Assembly (NCBI RefSeq): GCF_030316855.1
Contig: NZ_JASZYR010000012.1
Span: 113,361 to 177,360, forward strand
Direction of reading: 5' to 3'
DNA: 64,000 bases
Origin: Variovorax sp. J22P240
GTDB lineage: Bacteria > Pseudomonadota > Gammaproteobacteria > Burkholderiales > Burkholderiaceae_C
Both the position numbers and the translations under genes were made by a program. The notes under the pieces were generated by a model. The model was not told where the DNA came from. It did no database searches and was given only the letters and a program-made list of their open reading frames with translations. Of the stretch, positions 53,197 through 61,774 are shown piece by piece; the stretch's first letter is position 1; each line of letters begins with the position of its first letter.

Positions 53197-54240
53197 CTAC
53201 TGCGGTTCCCCGGCCAACCGGAACTGCCGCGACGCGAACGCCCACACGAGCTTGGTCGCGTCGGGGCCGGAGGCGTCGGTGAAGAGCATGCTAGGCACGC
53301 CACCGCTCCAGGCATGCCCGAGCCCCGCGATTTCGCACAACGAGACCACGGTACGGCCCCGGCGCGTGTAGTCAGTGATGCGCATGGCGTGGCGCTTGCC
53401 GCGCTGCAGCACCCGGCTCGTGCCGGGCCGTGCGCCGGTGGCCACGGCCCAGACCTCGGCGGTGCTGCCGGCATTGCTGGCCGACACGACGGTATCGGCA
53501 TCGCCATGAAGGATCAGCAGGGGCGGCAGCGTCGTGAACGCCGCTGCGGCGCCCATGGCCTTGCCCACCGCCGTCGCCGGCATGGGCGGCACGTGCTGCC
53601 CCCGCATGGCGCCGAGTGCCGTGGCGGGCGACTTGGCCGCGCCGGGCGCCACGCCGGAGTGCATGGCCAGTGCCTTGAAGCGCAACGGATACCGCGTCGC
53701 CAGGAGGGCCGCCATGCTGGCGCCGGCCGAAAGACCGGCGAGCGCCGTGCGCTCACGGTCCACGGGATAGAGCATCTGAACCTGGTCGATCGCCGCGATC
53801 AGCGTCGCCGCTTCGGCGTCGGCCTTGCCTGAGCGGCGGTCGTACCAGTTCCAGCAGCCTTGCGCGTTGGCAAGTCGGTCCTGCTCGGGGTAGAGCACCA
53901 GGAAGCGTTCTCGCGCGGCGAGCCGGTTCATGCGGGTACTGACGGCAAAGTCGCGCCCGGTCTGGCCGCAGCCGTGCAGCATGACCATCAGGGGCAGCTT
54001 TTCGCCGAGCTGCAGATGCAGGTCCGGCGGACGGTAGACGTGATAGCGCCGCGCGCCGGCCGGACCCAGTGCCACGCCCGGAAGCCAGTCCCCGCTGCCG
54101 GGCGGCGGCTTGAGCTGCTTCGCTGCCGCGCGCTGGACCTGGTTGGCGATGCGCTTGCTGCTACCCAACGTGGCCTTGGTGAGCGCCTTGAGGTTGCGCT
54201 GATAGGCACGCGTGAGCGGGGAAAGGAGGCGGCGGGGCAT
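53197..54240 (-). CDS. PHB depolymerase-family esterase (LpqC/feruloyl-esterase-like)
   Basis: The 347-residue protein has the esterase signature LPLMVMLHGCGQTGRDFA (oxyanion loop), WNWYDRRSGKADAEAATLIAAID and the nucleophile elbow GLSAGASMA (Ser at about residue 190). The acid Asp is in LILHGDADTVV, and the His probably lies in GLGHAWSGG. A basic N-terminal extension (about 1-55) precedes the domain and shows no clear signal peptide. Related enzymes cleave polyhydroxybutyrate oligomers or feruloyl esters. The ATG at 54240 follows GAGGCGGCGGG. Confidence 0.86.
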   Translation of the reverse strand: MPRRLLSPLTRAYQRNLKALTKATLGSSKRIANQVQRAAAKQLKPPPGSGDWLPGVALGPAGARRYHVYRPPDLHLQLGEKLPLMVMLHGCGQTGRDFAVSTRMNRLAARERFLVLYPEQDRLANAQGCWNWYDRRSGKADAEAATLIAAIDQVQMLYPVDRERTALAGLSAGASMAALLATRYPLRFKALAMHSGVAPGAAKSPATALGAMRGQHVPPMPATAVGKAMGAAAAFTTLPPLLILHGDADTVVSASNAGSTAEVWAVATGARPGTSRVLQRGKRHAMRITDYTRRGRTVVSLCEIAGLGHAWSGGVPSMLFTDASGPDATKLVWAFASRQFRLAGEPQ

Positions 54241-54330
54241 CGAAGTGCGCGTGGGTCGGTCGACGCACGGTAGCAGCTTCGACCGCACCTTTCCACCCAA
54301 ACGAGCCGCTCATCCGGCCGGCCGCTCGGG

Positions 54331-55248
54331 TCAGTACACCTCGGGAACGTACATGTCGGCCGGCACCGGGTGGCGCAGGTAGTCCTCATTGCGCACGCGC
54401 GCCGGCAAGGTGATCGGCGCGTGTTCGACCTCCTGGTAGGGCAACTGGCCCAGCAGATGGGTGATGCAGTTCAGGCGGGCCTTTTTCTTGTCGACCGCCT
54501 GCACGACCCACCAGGGTGCCTCGGGGATGTGGGTGCGGTCCAGCATCGTCTCCTTGGCCTTGGTGTATTCCTCCCAGCGGCGGCGGGATTCCAGGTCCAT
54601 CGGGCTCAGCTTCCACTGCTTGAGCGGGTCGTGGATGCGGCCCAGGAAGCGCATGTGCTGTTCTTCGTCCGTGATGGAGAACCAGTATTTGATGAGCTTG
54701 ATGCCCGATCGCACCAGCATCCGCTCGAAGTCTGGAACGGTGCGGAAGAACTCCTCGTATTCGTCGTCGGTGCAGAAGCCCATCACCCGTTCGACGCCCG
54801 CGCGGTTGTACCAGCTGCGATCGAACAGCACCATCTCGCCCGCGGCGGGCAGATGCGCCACGTAGCGCTGGAAATACCACTGGGTGCGTTCGCGGTCGTT
54901 GGGCGCCGGCAGCGCGGCTACGCGGACCACGCGGGGATTGAGCCGCTGCGTGATTCGCTTGATCACGCCACCCTTGCCAGCCGCATCGCGCCCCTCGAAC
55001 AGGATCACGACCTTCTGCCTGCTGTGCTGCACCCAATCCTGCAGCTTGACCAGCTCGCCCTGAAGGCGAAACAGCTCCTTGAAATAGGCCTGCCGGCCGG
55101 CCTTGTCGGTGATCCTGCCGGATTCGAGCTCGTCGAGGCTGCGGTCCTCGAGTTCGAGTTCGATCTCCTCGTCATAGCTGTCGATCAGGTCGCGCGCGAT
55201 GCGCTCGATCAGGTCGTCCTGGTCTCCGAGGGTGGTGGGCAGCGTCAT
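54331..55248 (-). CDS. ppk2: Polyphosphate kinase 2 (PPK2)
   Basis: This 305-residue P-loop kinase uses polyphosphate to phosphorylate nucleotides, or the reverse. Walker A is FEGRDAAGKGG, the lid region NDRERTQWYFQRYVAHLPAAGE, and Walker B VLFDRSWYNRAGVERVMGF. A single-domain protein of about 300 residues with an acidic N-terminal extension fits the class I PPK2 group. The ATG at 55248 was chosen over one 14 codons upstream, which lacks conservation. A Pho-box-like sequence lies 50 nt upstream, which fits control by phosphate starvation. Confidence 0.93.
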   Translation of the reverse strand: MTLPTTLGDQDDLIERIARDLIDSYDEEIELELEDRSLDELESGRITDKAGRQAYFKELFRLQGELVKLQDWVQHSRQKVVILFEGRDAAGKGGVIKRITQRLNPRVVRVAALPAPNDRERTQWYFQRYVAHLPAAGEMVLFDRSWYNRAGVERVMGFCTDDEYEEFFRTVPDFERMLVRSGIKLIKYWFSITDEEQHMRFLGRIHDPLKQWKLSPMDLESRRRWEEYTKAKETMLDRTHIPEAPWWVVQAVDKKKARLNCITHLLGQLPYQEVEHAPITLPARVRNEDYLRHPVPADMYVPEVY

Positions 55249-55298
55249 GGTCGTTCTCTGGATGAAGGCAAGGGAAAACCGCATGCTCATCCCGCAGC

Positions 55299-55316
55299 AT
55301 GACTGTCATGTGACAG
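55299..55316 (-). promoter_or_regulatory. Pho-box-like site upstream of ppk2
   Basis: On the minus strand the 18-mer CTGTCACATGACAGTCAT matches the PhoB consensus (two CTGTCAT-type repeats with a 4-nt AT-rich spacer) at about 15 of 18 positions. It lies 50 nt before the ppk2 start codon. The divergent transporter gene at 55403 is the alternative target. Confidence 0.5.
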
Positions 55317-55402
55317 AAAGTGTGCCCACTCGGCGTCGTCACACGGCTGACACACGCCCCGGCCAGGATGGCGCGTTCATGACAAGGACACCCTGAGTTT
55401 CA

Positions 55403-56422
55403 ATGGCCGGCGCGTATGGAAGCGACGAAGCCGGACTGATCTGCGGCTACCTGTTCGATGCGGACTCGCCCGAGCCGTCGCGCTCCGTCGATTCGCCGCA
55501 GGCCGCCGAATGGCTCGCCCGGCACGGCAATGCGGGCCCGCAAACAGGCGGTGCCTACATGTGGCTCCACTTCAACCTGAGCCATGCGCAGGCCGAACGC
55601 TGGCTGCTGCGGCATGCCGGTCTCTCCGACCTGTTCTTCGAGACGCTCAAGGAAGGACTGCACTCGACCCGGATCGAGCGCGCCGACGACTCGCTGATCG
55701 CCGTCATCAACGACGTGCATTTCGAATTCAGCTTCGAGCCCTCGGACATCTCGACCTTGTGGATCAGCGTCGGCCCGCGCCTGGTGGTGACGGCGCGCAC
55801 GCAGCCGCTGCGCTCGGTCGATGCGCTGCGCACGGCGGTAAAGGCCGGTGACGCGCCGCGCTCCAGCACCGAACTGCTCGAACACCTGCTGCGGGTGCAG
55901 GCCGACGTGCTGGTAAACATCGTGCGCGGCGTGACGACGCGCATCGACCGCATCGAGGACGAACTGCTGGCCGGCCGTCTCGATCACAAGCGCGCGCGGC
56001 TGGGCGTGCTGCGCCGCGTGCTCGTGCGGCTGCAGCGCCTCCTGGCACCAGAGCCGGCCGCCCTCTTCCGCTTGCTTCAGAACCCGCCCGCCTGGATGGC
56101 CGAGCCCGATGCCCAGGAACTGCGCGGCTCGACCGAGGAGTTTTCAGTGGTGCTGCGCGACATGGGCGCTCTGCAGGAGCGCATCAAGCTCCTGCAGGAA
56201 GAGATCGCCGACAACGTGAACGAGGACAACAACCGCAGCCTGTTCGTGCTCACCGTGGTGACGGTGCTGGCGCTGCCCATCAATATCCTCGCCGGGCTGT
56301 TCGGCATGAACGTGGGCGGCATTCCACTGGCCGAGCACAAGCATGGGTTCTGGATCGTCGTGGCCATCGTGCTGAGCTTCACGGCTGTCGCGGCATGGGT
56401 GGCCTTCCGCAAGAAGCGCTGA
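55403..56422 (+). CDS. CorA-family divalent metal transporter, ZntB-like
   Basis: The 339-residue protein has a large cytoplasmic N-terminal domain (about 1-270) and two C-terminal membrane helices. The first helix ends in GMNVGGIP, the GMN selectivity loop in the form typical of ZntB. ZntB proteins move zinc using the proton gradient. The very short C-terminal tail (AFRKKR) is normal. It is divergent from ppk2, with the Pho-box-like sequence between them. Confidence 0.9.
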   Translation: MAGAYGSDEAGLICGYLFDADSPEPSRSVDSPQAAEWLARHGNAGPQTGGAYMWLHFNLSHAQAERWLLRHAGLSDLFFETLKEGLHSTRIERADDSLIAVINDVHFEFSFEPSDISTLWISVGPRLVVTARTQPLRSVDALRTAVKAGDAPRSSTELLEHLLRVQADVLVNIVRGVTTRIDRIEDELLAGRLDHKRARLGVLRRVLVRLQRLLAPEPAALFRLLQNPPAWMAEPDAQELRGSTEEFSVVLRDMGALQERIKLLQEEIADNVNEDNNRSLFVLTVVTVLALPINILAGLFGMNVGGIPLAEHKHGFWIVVAIVLSFTAVAAWVAFRKKR

Positions 56423-56537
56423 GGGGCAACGGCGGCATCCGCAAGGCCGGAGCCGCACAAGTGCTATCCATTTGGTAGCAGCTTCCGCAGACGCCATGCG
56501 CTCTGCAAGCCTTTTCGAGAAAGAATAAGATCGCGGA

Positions 56538-57392
56538 GTGACTTCCATCCTCAACGCCGACCTGCACTGTCACTCCGTGGTATCCGACGGCACGCTGACG
56601 CCCGAAGCTTTGGCGGCCCGCGCAGCAGCCAATGGCGTCGAGCTGTGGGCCCTGACCGACCACGACGAAATCGGCGGCCAGCACCGGGCGGCGGCCGCGG
56701 CCCGCGAGCAAGGCATGAAGTACCTCACCGGCACCGAGATCTCGGTCACCTTCGCCGGCGAAACCGTGCACATCGTGGGCTTGGGCTTCGACCCCGACGA
56801 CGCGGCCATGAGCGAAGGCCTCTACGACACACGCGGCGGCCGCGGCAAGCGGGCGCAGGAGATGTCCGAGGGGTTGGCCAAGGTCGGCATCCACGGCGCC
56901 TATGAAGGAGCGCTCAGGTTCGTTGGCAATCCCGAACTCATCTCGCGCACCCATTTCGCCCGGTTTCTGGTGGAAGCGGGCCACTGCAAGGACACCTCCG
57001 AGGTATTCCGCAAGTTCCTCACCGAGGGCAAGCCCGGCTACGTGCCGCACCGCTGGGCCACGCTGAAGGACGCGGTGCAGTGGATCACCGCCGCGGGCGG
57101 GCTCGCCGTGATCGCCCATCCCGGGCGCTACAAGTTCACCGCCAATGAGGAATACGCGCTCTTTGTCGAATTCAAGGCGCATGGCGGCAAGGCGATCGAG
57201 GTCGTGACCGGCAGCCACACGCCCGCCGAGTACGTCGAATACGCGGACAAGGCGCTGGAGTTCGGCTTTGCCGCCTCGCGCGGCAGCGATTTCCACAGCC
57301 CCGACGAAAGCCATTGCGACCTCGGCAAGCTGCCCTGGCTCCCGGGCAAGCTCACGCCGGTGTGGGAATTGCTGGAGCACCGCATCCAGTGA
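56538..57392 (+). CDS. PHP-domain phosphoesterase (YciV/RNase AM-like)
   Basis: The 284-residue protein has the PHP metal motifs ADLHCHSVVSDGTLTPE, LWALTDHDEIGG, GTEISVTF and GLAVIAHPGRYKF, and ends with GSDFHSPDE. The family includes 3',5'-nucleotide bisphosphate phosphatase and E. coli RNase AM (formerly YciV/TrpH). Start is a GTG at 56538. It heads a compact run (overlap 4 nt with the next gene) that leads to yciO-like, M50 and trpS genes, an arrangement common in Burkholderiales. Confidence 0.92.
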   Translation: MTSILNADLHCHSVVSDGTLTPEALAARAAANGVELWALTDHDEIGGQHRAAAAAREQGMKYLTGTEISVTFAGETVHIVGLGFDPDDAAMSEGLYDTRGGRGKRAQEMSEGLAKVGIHGAYEGALRFVGNPELISRTHFARFLVEAGHCKDTSEVFRKFLTEGKPGYVPHRWATLKDAVQWITAAGGLAVIAHPGRYKFTANEEYALFVEFKAHGGKAIEVVTGSHTPAEYVEYADKALEFGFAASRGSDFHSPDESHCDLGKLPWLPGKLTPVWELLEHRIQ

Positions 57393-58330
57393 GCGCGTTG
57401 GAAAGCGGCGGCATCGCCGCGAGAAAGAGCACGCGCGACCTCGAATCGGAGCGCATCCTCGCCGGCATCGGCCTCGTGCTGCTCGCCGTCGCGTGCTTTG
57501 CCACGCTGGACACCGCTACCAAGCTCTCGACGGCTGCCGTGCCGATCCTGATGGGCGTTTGGGTGCGCTATGCCTTCCAGGCGGTCGCGACGACGCTCGT
57601 GCTGCTGCCGAAGCACGGCCCGCGACTGCTGCGCACGCAGCACCCCAAATACCAGTTGCTGCGCGGCGCCCTGCTGCTCGCGTCGAGCACGCTGGCCTTC
57701 CTGAGCCTGCGCTACATGCCGTTGGCGGAGTTCACCTCGATCGTGCTGATCGCGCCATTGGTCATCACGTTGCTGGCCGCGACCACCCTCAAGGAACAGG
57801 TGTCGCCACTGCGCTGGGCCCTGGTAGCGGGCGGTTTCGCCGGTACGCTCGTGATTCTGCGGCCGGGCGGCGAGGCGTTCAGCTGGGCGATGCTGCTGCC
57901 GATCGGGCTGGTGCTGACCAACGCCTGGTTCCAGGTGCTGACCAGCAAGCTGGCACGCACCGAGAACCCGCTCACGATGCATTTCTATACCGGCTGGGTG
58001 GGCGCGTTGCTCGCGTCGGTCGCGCTGCCCTTCGCGTGGACGACCCTGCCCTCGTGGCACTGGTGGGCGTTGCTGTGCCTCATGGGGTTCATGGGGACGG
58101 TGGGCCACTTCATCCTGATCCTCGCCTACCAGCGCGCGCCGGCATCGACGCTCACGCCCTATCTTTATGCGCAGATCGCGTTCGCGATGCTGGGCGGCTG
58201 GCTCATGTTTTCGCAGATTCCGGACACGATCTCGTTGACCGGCATGGCGCTGATCGCCATCTGCGGCGCCGCCGGCGCTTGGCTCACGGTGCGCGAACGT
58301 CGCGTGCCGATCGAGCCGGCGGAGTCCTGA
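57389..58330 (+). CDS. DMT-superfamily (EamA) transporter
   Basis: The 313-residue protein has ten predicted helices in two EamA repeats (about 30-160 and 170-305). Typical phrases are LRGALLLASSTLAFLSLRYMPLAEFTSIVLIAPLVITLLA and APASTLTPYLYAQIAFAMLGGWL. The substrate is unknown; relatives export metabolites. It starts with a GTG overlapping the PHP gene stop (GTGA). Confidence 0.88.
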   Translation: MSALESGGIAARKSTRDLESERILAGIGLVLLAVACFATLDTATKLSTAAVPILMGVWVRYAFQAVATTLVLLPKHGPRLLRTQHPKYQLLRGALLLASSTLAFLSLRYMPLAEFTSIVLIAPLVITLLAATTLKEQVSPLRWALVAGGFAGTLVILRPGGEAFSWAMLLPIGLVLTNAWFQVLTSKLARTENPLTMHFYTGWVGALLASVALPFAWTTLPSWHWWALLCLMGFMGTVGHFILILAYQRAPASTLTPYLYAQIAFAMLGGWLMFSQIPDTISLTGMALIAICGAAGAWLTVRERRVPIEPAES

Positions 58331-58366
58331 GGCCCGATACTTTGCACCTTCAGATCCAGTGACGCC

Positions 58367-59002
58367 ATGGCCCAGTACTTCGAAGTCCATCCCGACAATC
58401 CCCAGCAGCGCCTGCTGAAGCAGGCCGTGGCGCTGCTTGCGCGCGGCGAGATCGTCGCCGTGCCGACCGACTCGAGCTACGCGCTGGCCTGCCATCTCGA
58501 CGACAAGGATGCGGTCGACCAACTGCGGCGCATTCGCCAGGTCGACGAGAAGCACCACCTGACGCTGATCTGCCGCGACCTGAGCGAGCTTTCCAACTAC
58601 GCGCGGGTCGACAACAAGCAATACCGGCTCCTGAAGGCCTCCACGCCTGGCCCCTACACCTTTCTCCTCGAAGCCACCAAGGAAGTGCCGCGGCGCGTGA
58701 GCCATCCCCAGCGCAAGACCATCGGCCTGCGCGTGCCCGACCACAGGGTGCTCGGCGAACTTCTCATGCTGCACGGCGAGCCATTGCTGGCGACCACGCT
58801 CATCCCTCCCGGCGAAACCGAGGCCCTGAACGACGCCGCGGAGATCCGCGAGCGCTTCGAAAAGCAGATCGGCGCCGTGATCGACTCCGGCGCCTGCCCC
58901 TCGGAACCGACCACCGTGGTCGACCTCACGCCGATGGGCACGGGCGGCGATCCCGTGCTGGTGCGGCAAGGCCGCGGACCGCTCGCGGTGCTCGGTCTCT
59001 GA
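58367..59002 (+). CDS. yciO: Sua5/YciO/YrdC-family protein (YciO type)
   Basis: The 211-residue protein has the YrdC fold: VPTDSSYALACHLDDKDAVDQLRRIR, HLTLICRDLSELSNYARVDNKQYRLLK and TPGPYTFLLEATKEVPRR. The KHHLTLIC form and the length point to YciO rather than TsaC. TsaC makes threonylcarbamoyl-AMP for tRNA modification; YciO has weak or uncertain activity of that kind. It lies in the conserved run leading to trpS. Confidence 0.88.
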   Translation: MAQYFEVHPDNPQQRLLKQAVALLARGEIVAVPTDSSYALACHLDDKDAVDQLRRIRQVDEKHHLTLICRDLSELSNYARVDNKQYRLLKASTPGPYTFLLEATKEVPRRVSHPQRKTIGLRVPDHRVLGELLMLHGEPLLATTLIPPGETEALNDAAEIRERFEKQIGAVIDSGACPSEPTTVVDLTPMGTGGDPVLVRQGRGPLAVLGL

Positions 59003-59042
59003 GTCCCGCAGGGGACAGGCAACGGTCTGAGACAATCCAGCG

Positions 59043-59714
59043 GTGGATTTCTCCAACCTCATCCAAACCGTCCTCATTTACGCACTGCCCGTGATCTTCG
59101 CGATCACCGTGCATGAAGCCGCGCACGGCTATGTGGCGCGCTACCTGGGCGACAACACGGCCTACGTGCTCGGCCGCGTGACGCTCAACCCCATCAAGCA
59201 TATCGACCCCATCGGCACGATCCTGATGCCGCTGATGCTGTACTTCGCGACTTCGGGCGCCTTCCTGTTCGGCTATGCGAAGCCGGTGCCGGTCAATTTC
59301 GGCCATTTGCGCAATCCGAAGCGCGACATGATCTGGGTCGCTCTGGCCGGCCCCGCATCCAACTTCATCCAGGCGATCATCTGGGCCCTGTTCTTCTACG
59401 GGCTCGTCGGAGCAGGCATCAATGAACCCTTTTTCATCAAGATGGCGCAGGGCGGCGTGCTCGTGAACCTCGTGATGTGGGCCTTCAACCTGTTTCCCCT
59501 GCCCCCGCTCGACGGCGGCCGCGTGCTGGCTGGCCTGCTTCCGCGCGGCGGCGCGCAGAACTTTCTGGCGCGCATCGAGCCTTATGGCTTCTTCATCGTG
59601 ATGGGTCTGGTCCTCGCGGGCATCGTCAGCACCTACTGGCTGAGGCCGTTGATGGGCTTCGGCTACGGCGCCATCGACCTGCTGCTCACGCCCATCGCCG
59701 CCCTGATCCGCTGA
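59043..59714 (+). CDS. Site-2 protease-type metallopeptidase, M50 family
   Basis: The 223-residue integral membrane protein has the zinc motif HEAAH in FAITVHEAAHGYVARYLGDNTAYVLGR and the distal NLFPLPPLDGGR, which supplies the third ligand. About five helices are predicted. It is a short M50B-type protein without PDZ or CBS domains. Intramembrane substrates are unknown. Start is a GTG at 59043. It ends 10 nt before trpS. Confidence 0.9.
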   Translation: MDFSNLIQTVLIYALPVIFAITVHEAAHGYVARYLGDNTAYVLGRVTLNPIKHIDPIGTILMPLMLYFATSGAFLFGYAKPVPVNFGHLRNPKRDMIWVALAGPASNFIQAIIWALFFYGLVGAGINEPFFIKMAQGGVLVNLVMWAFNLFPLPPLDGGRVLAGLLPRGGAQNFLARIEPYGFFIVMGLVLAGIVSTYWLRPLMGFGYGAIDLLLTPIAALIR

Positions 59715-59724
59715 GTCTTCTCCC

Positions 59725-61047
59725 ATGGCCTCGTCTTCTCCCGAAACCATTCGCTTCCTCACCGGCATCACGACAAGCGGTACGCCGCACCTCGGCAACT
59801 ACGTGGGCTCGGTGCGCCATTCCGTGCGTTTCAGCCGCCGGGCCGATGTGCAGAGCTTCTATTTTCTGGCGGACTATCACGCGCTGATCAAGGTCGACGA
59901 ACCTGCGCGCATCCAGCGCTCGACCCTCGAAATCGCGGCAACCTGGCTGGCCTGCGGCCTGGACCCCGAGCGCGTCACCTTCTACCGGCAGTCCGACATC
60001 CCCGAGATCCCGGAGCTGACCTGGTTCCTCACCTGCGTCACGGGCAAGGGCCTGCTGAACCGCGCCCATGCCTACAAGGCATCGGTCGACAAGAACACTG
60101 CAAAGGGCGACGACCCCGATGCCGACGTGAACGCGGGCCTCTTCATGTACCCGGTGCTGATGGGCGCGGACATCCTGATGTTCAACGCGCACAGGGTGCC
60201 GGTGGGCCGCGACCAGGTCCAGCACATCGAAATGGCGCGCGACATGGCGCAGCACTTCAACCATCTCTACGGCGAGCACTTCACCCTGCCCGAGGCGGAG
60301 ATCGACGATGCCGTGGCCACGCTGCCCGGCCTCGACGGCCGCAAGATGAGCAAGAGCTACGACAACACGATTCCGCTTTTCACGCCGCGCGCCCAGTTGC
60401 AGAAGCTGATCGCCGGCATCGTGACCGACTCGCGCGCGCCCGGCGAACCCAAGGACACCGAAGGCTCCGCCCTGTTCCAGATCTACCAGGCCTTCGCGGA
60501 CAGCGAGGAAACCGAGACCTTGCGCGCGGCCTATGCCGACGGCATCGGCTGGGGCGACGCCAAGCAGATCCTGTTCGAGCGCATCGACCGCGAGGTCGCA
60601 CCGATGCGCAAGCACTACGAAGCCCTGTTGAACGATCCGGCGCAGATCGAGAAGGTCCTGCGCGCCGGTGCCGACAAGGCACGCGAGATTTCGCGTCCGT
60701 TCATGGCCGAGCTGCGCCACGCGGTCGGCCTTCGCAATCTGGCGACCCAGGACAAGACTGCAAGGCAGAAGGCGGCCAAGGTCGCACGCCCGAGTTTCAA
60801 GCAGTACCGCGAGAGCGATGGGCTTTTCTATTTCAAGCTGCTCGATGCGAGCGGCGCGCAACTGGTACAAAGCCGGGGGTTCGCGTCACCGCAGGAAGCG
60901 GGTCGCGCGATCGGCATGCTGCGAGAGCAGCGCGGGGCCGCACTTGCCCTACTCGCCGCACAGCTCGAGCCCATCGACAATGAAGGAACAAGTGCGGCAT
61001 CTGCCGCGCTGGAGGCGCTGGCTGCCGACGCAGCAAGCGGGAGCTAA
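59725..61047 (+). CDS. trpS: Tryptophan-tRNA ligase
   Basis: The 440-residue class I synthetase charges tRNA-Trp. The HIGH-like motif is TSGTPHLGNYVGS (about residues 15-27), and the KMSKS motif is GRKMSKSYDNTIPLF. At 440 residues it is about 100 longer than E. coli TrpS (334). The extra C-terminal part (about 340-440) is usual in betaproteobacteria and has no assigned role. It is the last gene of the PHP-DMT-YciO-M50 run. Confidence 0.96.
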   Translation: MASSSPETIRFLTGITTSGTPHLGNYVGSVRHSVRFSRRADVQSFYFLADYHALIKVDEPARIQRSTLEIAATWLACGLDPERVTFYRQSDIPEIPELTWFLTCVTGKGLLNRAHAYKASVDKNTAKGDDPDADVNAGLFMYPVLMGADILMFNAHRVPVGRDQVQHIEMARDMAQHFNHLYGEHFTLPEAEIDDAVATLPGLDGRKMSKSYDNTIPLFTPRAQLQKLIAGIVTDSRAPGEPKDTEGSALFQIYQAFADSEETETLRAAYADGIGWGDAKQILFERIDREVAPMRKHYEALLNDPAQIEKVLRAGADKAREISRPFMAELRHAVGLRNLATQDKTARQKAAKVARPSFKQYRESDGLFYFKLLDASGAQLVQSRGFASPQEAGRAIGMLREQRGAALALLAAQLEPIDNEGTSAASAALEALAADAASGS

Positions 61048-61110
61048 TTCAAGTGACAGCCAACACGCGGCGATGGGCCATCCCCGACCTGCGGACACAG
61101 TGAGAAAACC

Positions 61111-61707
61111 ATGAGTATCTATGTCATCGACGACCACCCCCTGATGCGCGACGCCATCGTGATGGTGCTGCGGCGCCTACGTCCGGCTGAGAACATCGTC
61201 GAGCTCGAGCGGCTGGACAAGCTGGCTGCCGCGGTCAAGCAGCACGGTGCGCCGGGCCTCTTCTGCCTTGACCTGAAGCTGCCGGACACGACGGGCGTTT
61301 CCGGCGTGGTCGAGGTGAAGCGTGCCTATCCGGACGTCCCGATCGCGGTGTACTCCGCATCGCCGTCGGCCGATATGGAAGAAGCGTGCATCGAAGCCGG
61401 TGCCGATACCTACATCGAGAAGTCGGCCAGCTCGGCCGAACTCACCGCGGTGCTGCGTGGGCTGCTGATGGCCGATACCGACGCCGAAGAGCCCGTTGCC
61501 GCTGCGAACAGCAAGCTGTCGAAGCGCCAGACCCAGCTGATCGCGATGCTGGACCAGGGCATGAGCAACCGCGATATCGCGACGGAGCTGGACATCAGCG
61601 AGCACACGGTCAAGGTGCACCTGTGGCGGCTGTTCCGCAGGCTCGGTGTAAAGAGCCGCACCCAAGCCCTCCACCACGCCCGCACGAACGGCTTGCTTTC
61701 TGGCTGA
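61111..61707 (+). CDS. NarL/LuxR-type response regulator
   Basis: The 198-residue protein has a receiver domain (MSIYVIDDHPLMRDAIV, phospho-acceptor Asp in LFCLDLKLPD at about residue 54, Lys in YIEKSASS) and a LuxR helix-turn-helix (LSKRQTQLIAMLDQGMSNRDIATELDISEHTVKVHLWRLF, about 135-175). It converges with a histidine kinase gene 67 nt away. They are the likely partners, although they are not co-transcribed. Confidence 0.93.
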   Translation: MSIYVIDDHPLMRDAIVMVLRRLRPAENIVELERLDKLAAAVKQHGAPGLFCLDLKLPDTTGVSGVVEVKRAYPDVPIAVYSASPSADMEEACIEAGADTYIEKSASSAELTAVLRGLLMADTDAEEPVAAANSKLSKRQTQLIAMLDQGMSNRDIATELDISEHTVKVHLWRLFRRLGVKSRTQALHHARTNGLLSG

Positions 61708-61715
61708 CCGCCGCC

Positions 61716-61744
61716 CTGCGGCCCGGCGAAGCCGGTTCCGCGGC
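61716..61744 (-). repeat. Intergenic repeat, fragment 7
   Basis: Only the GGCCCGGCGAAGCCGGTTCC end of the module is present, followed by GCGG, between the convergent regulator and kinase genes. It could serve as a bidirectional hairpin at their 3' ends. Confidence 0.5.
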
Positions 61745-61774
61745 GGCTCATCAAAGGGGCACGCTACGCGACCC

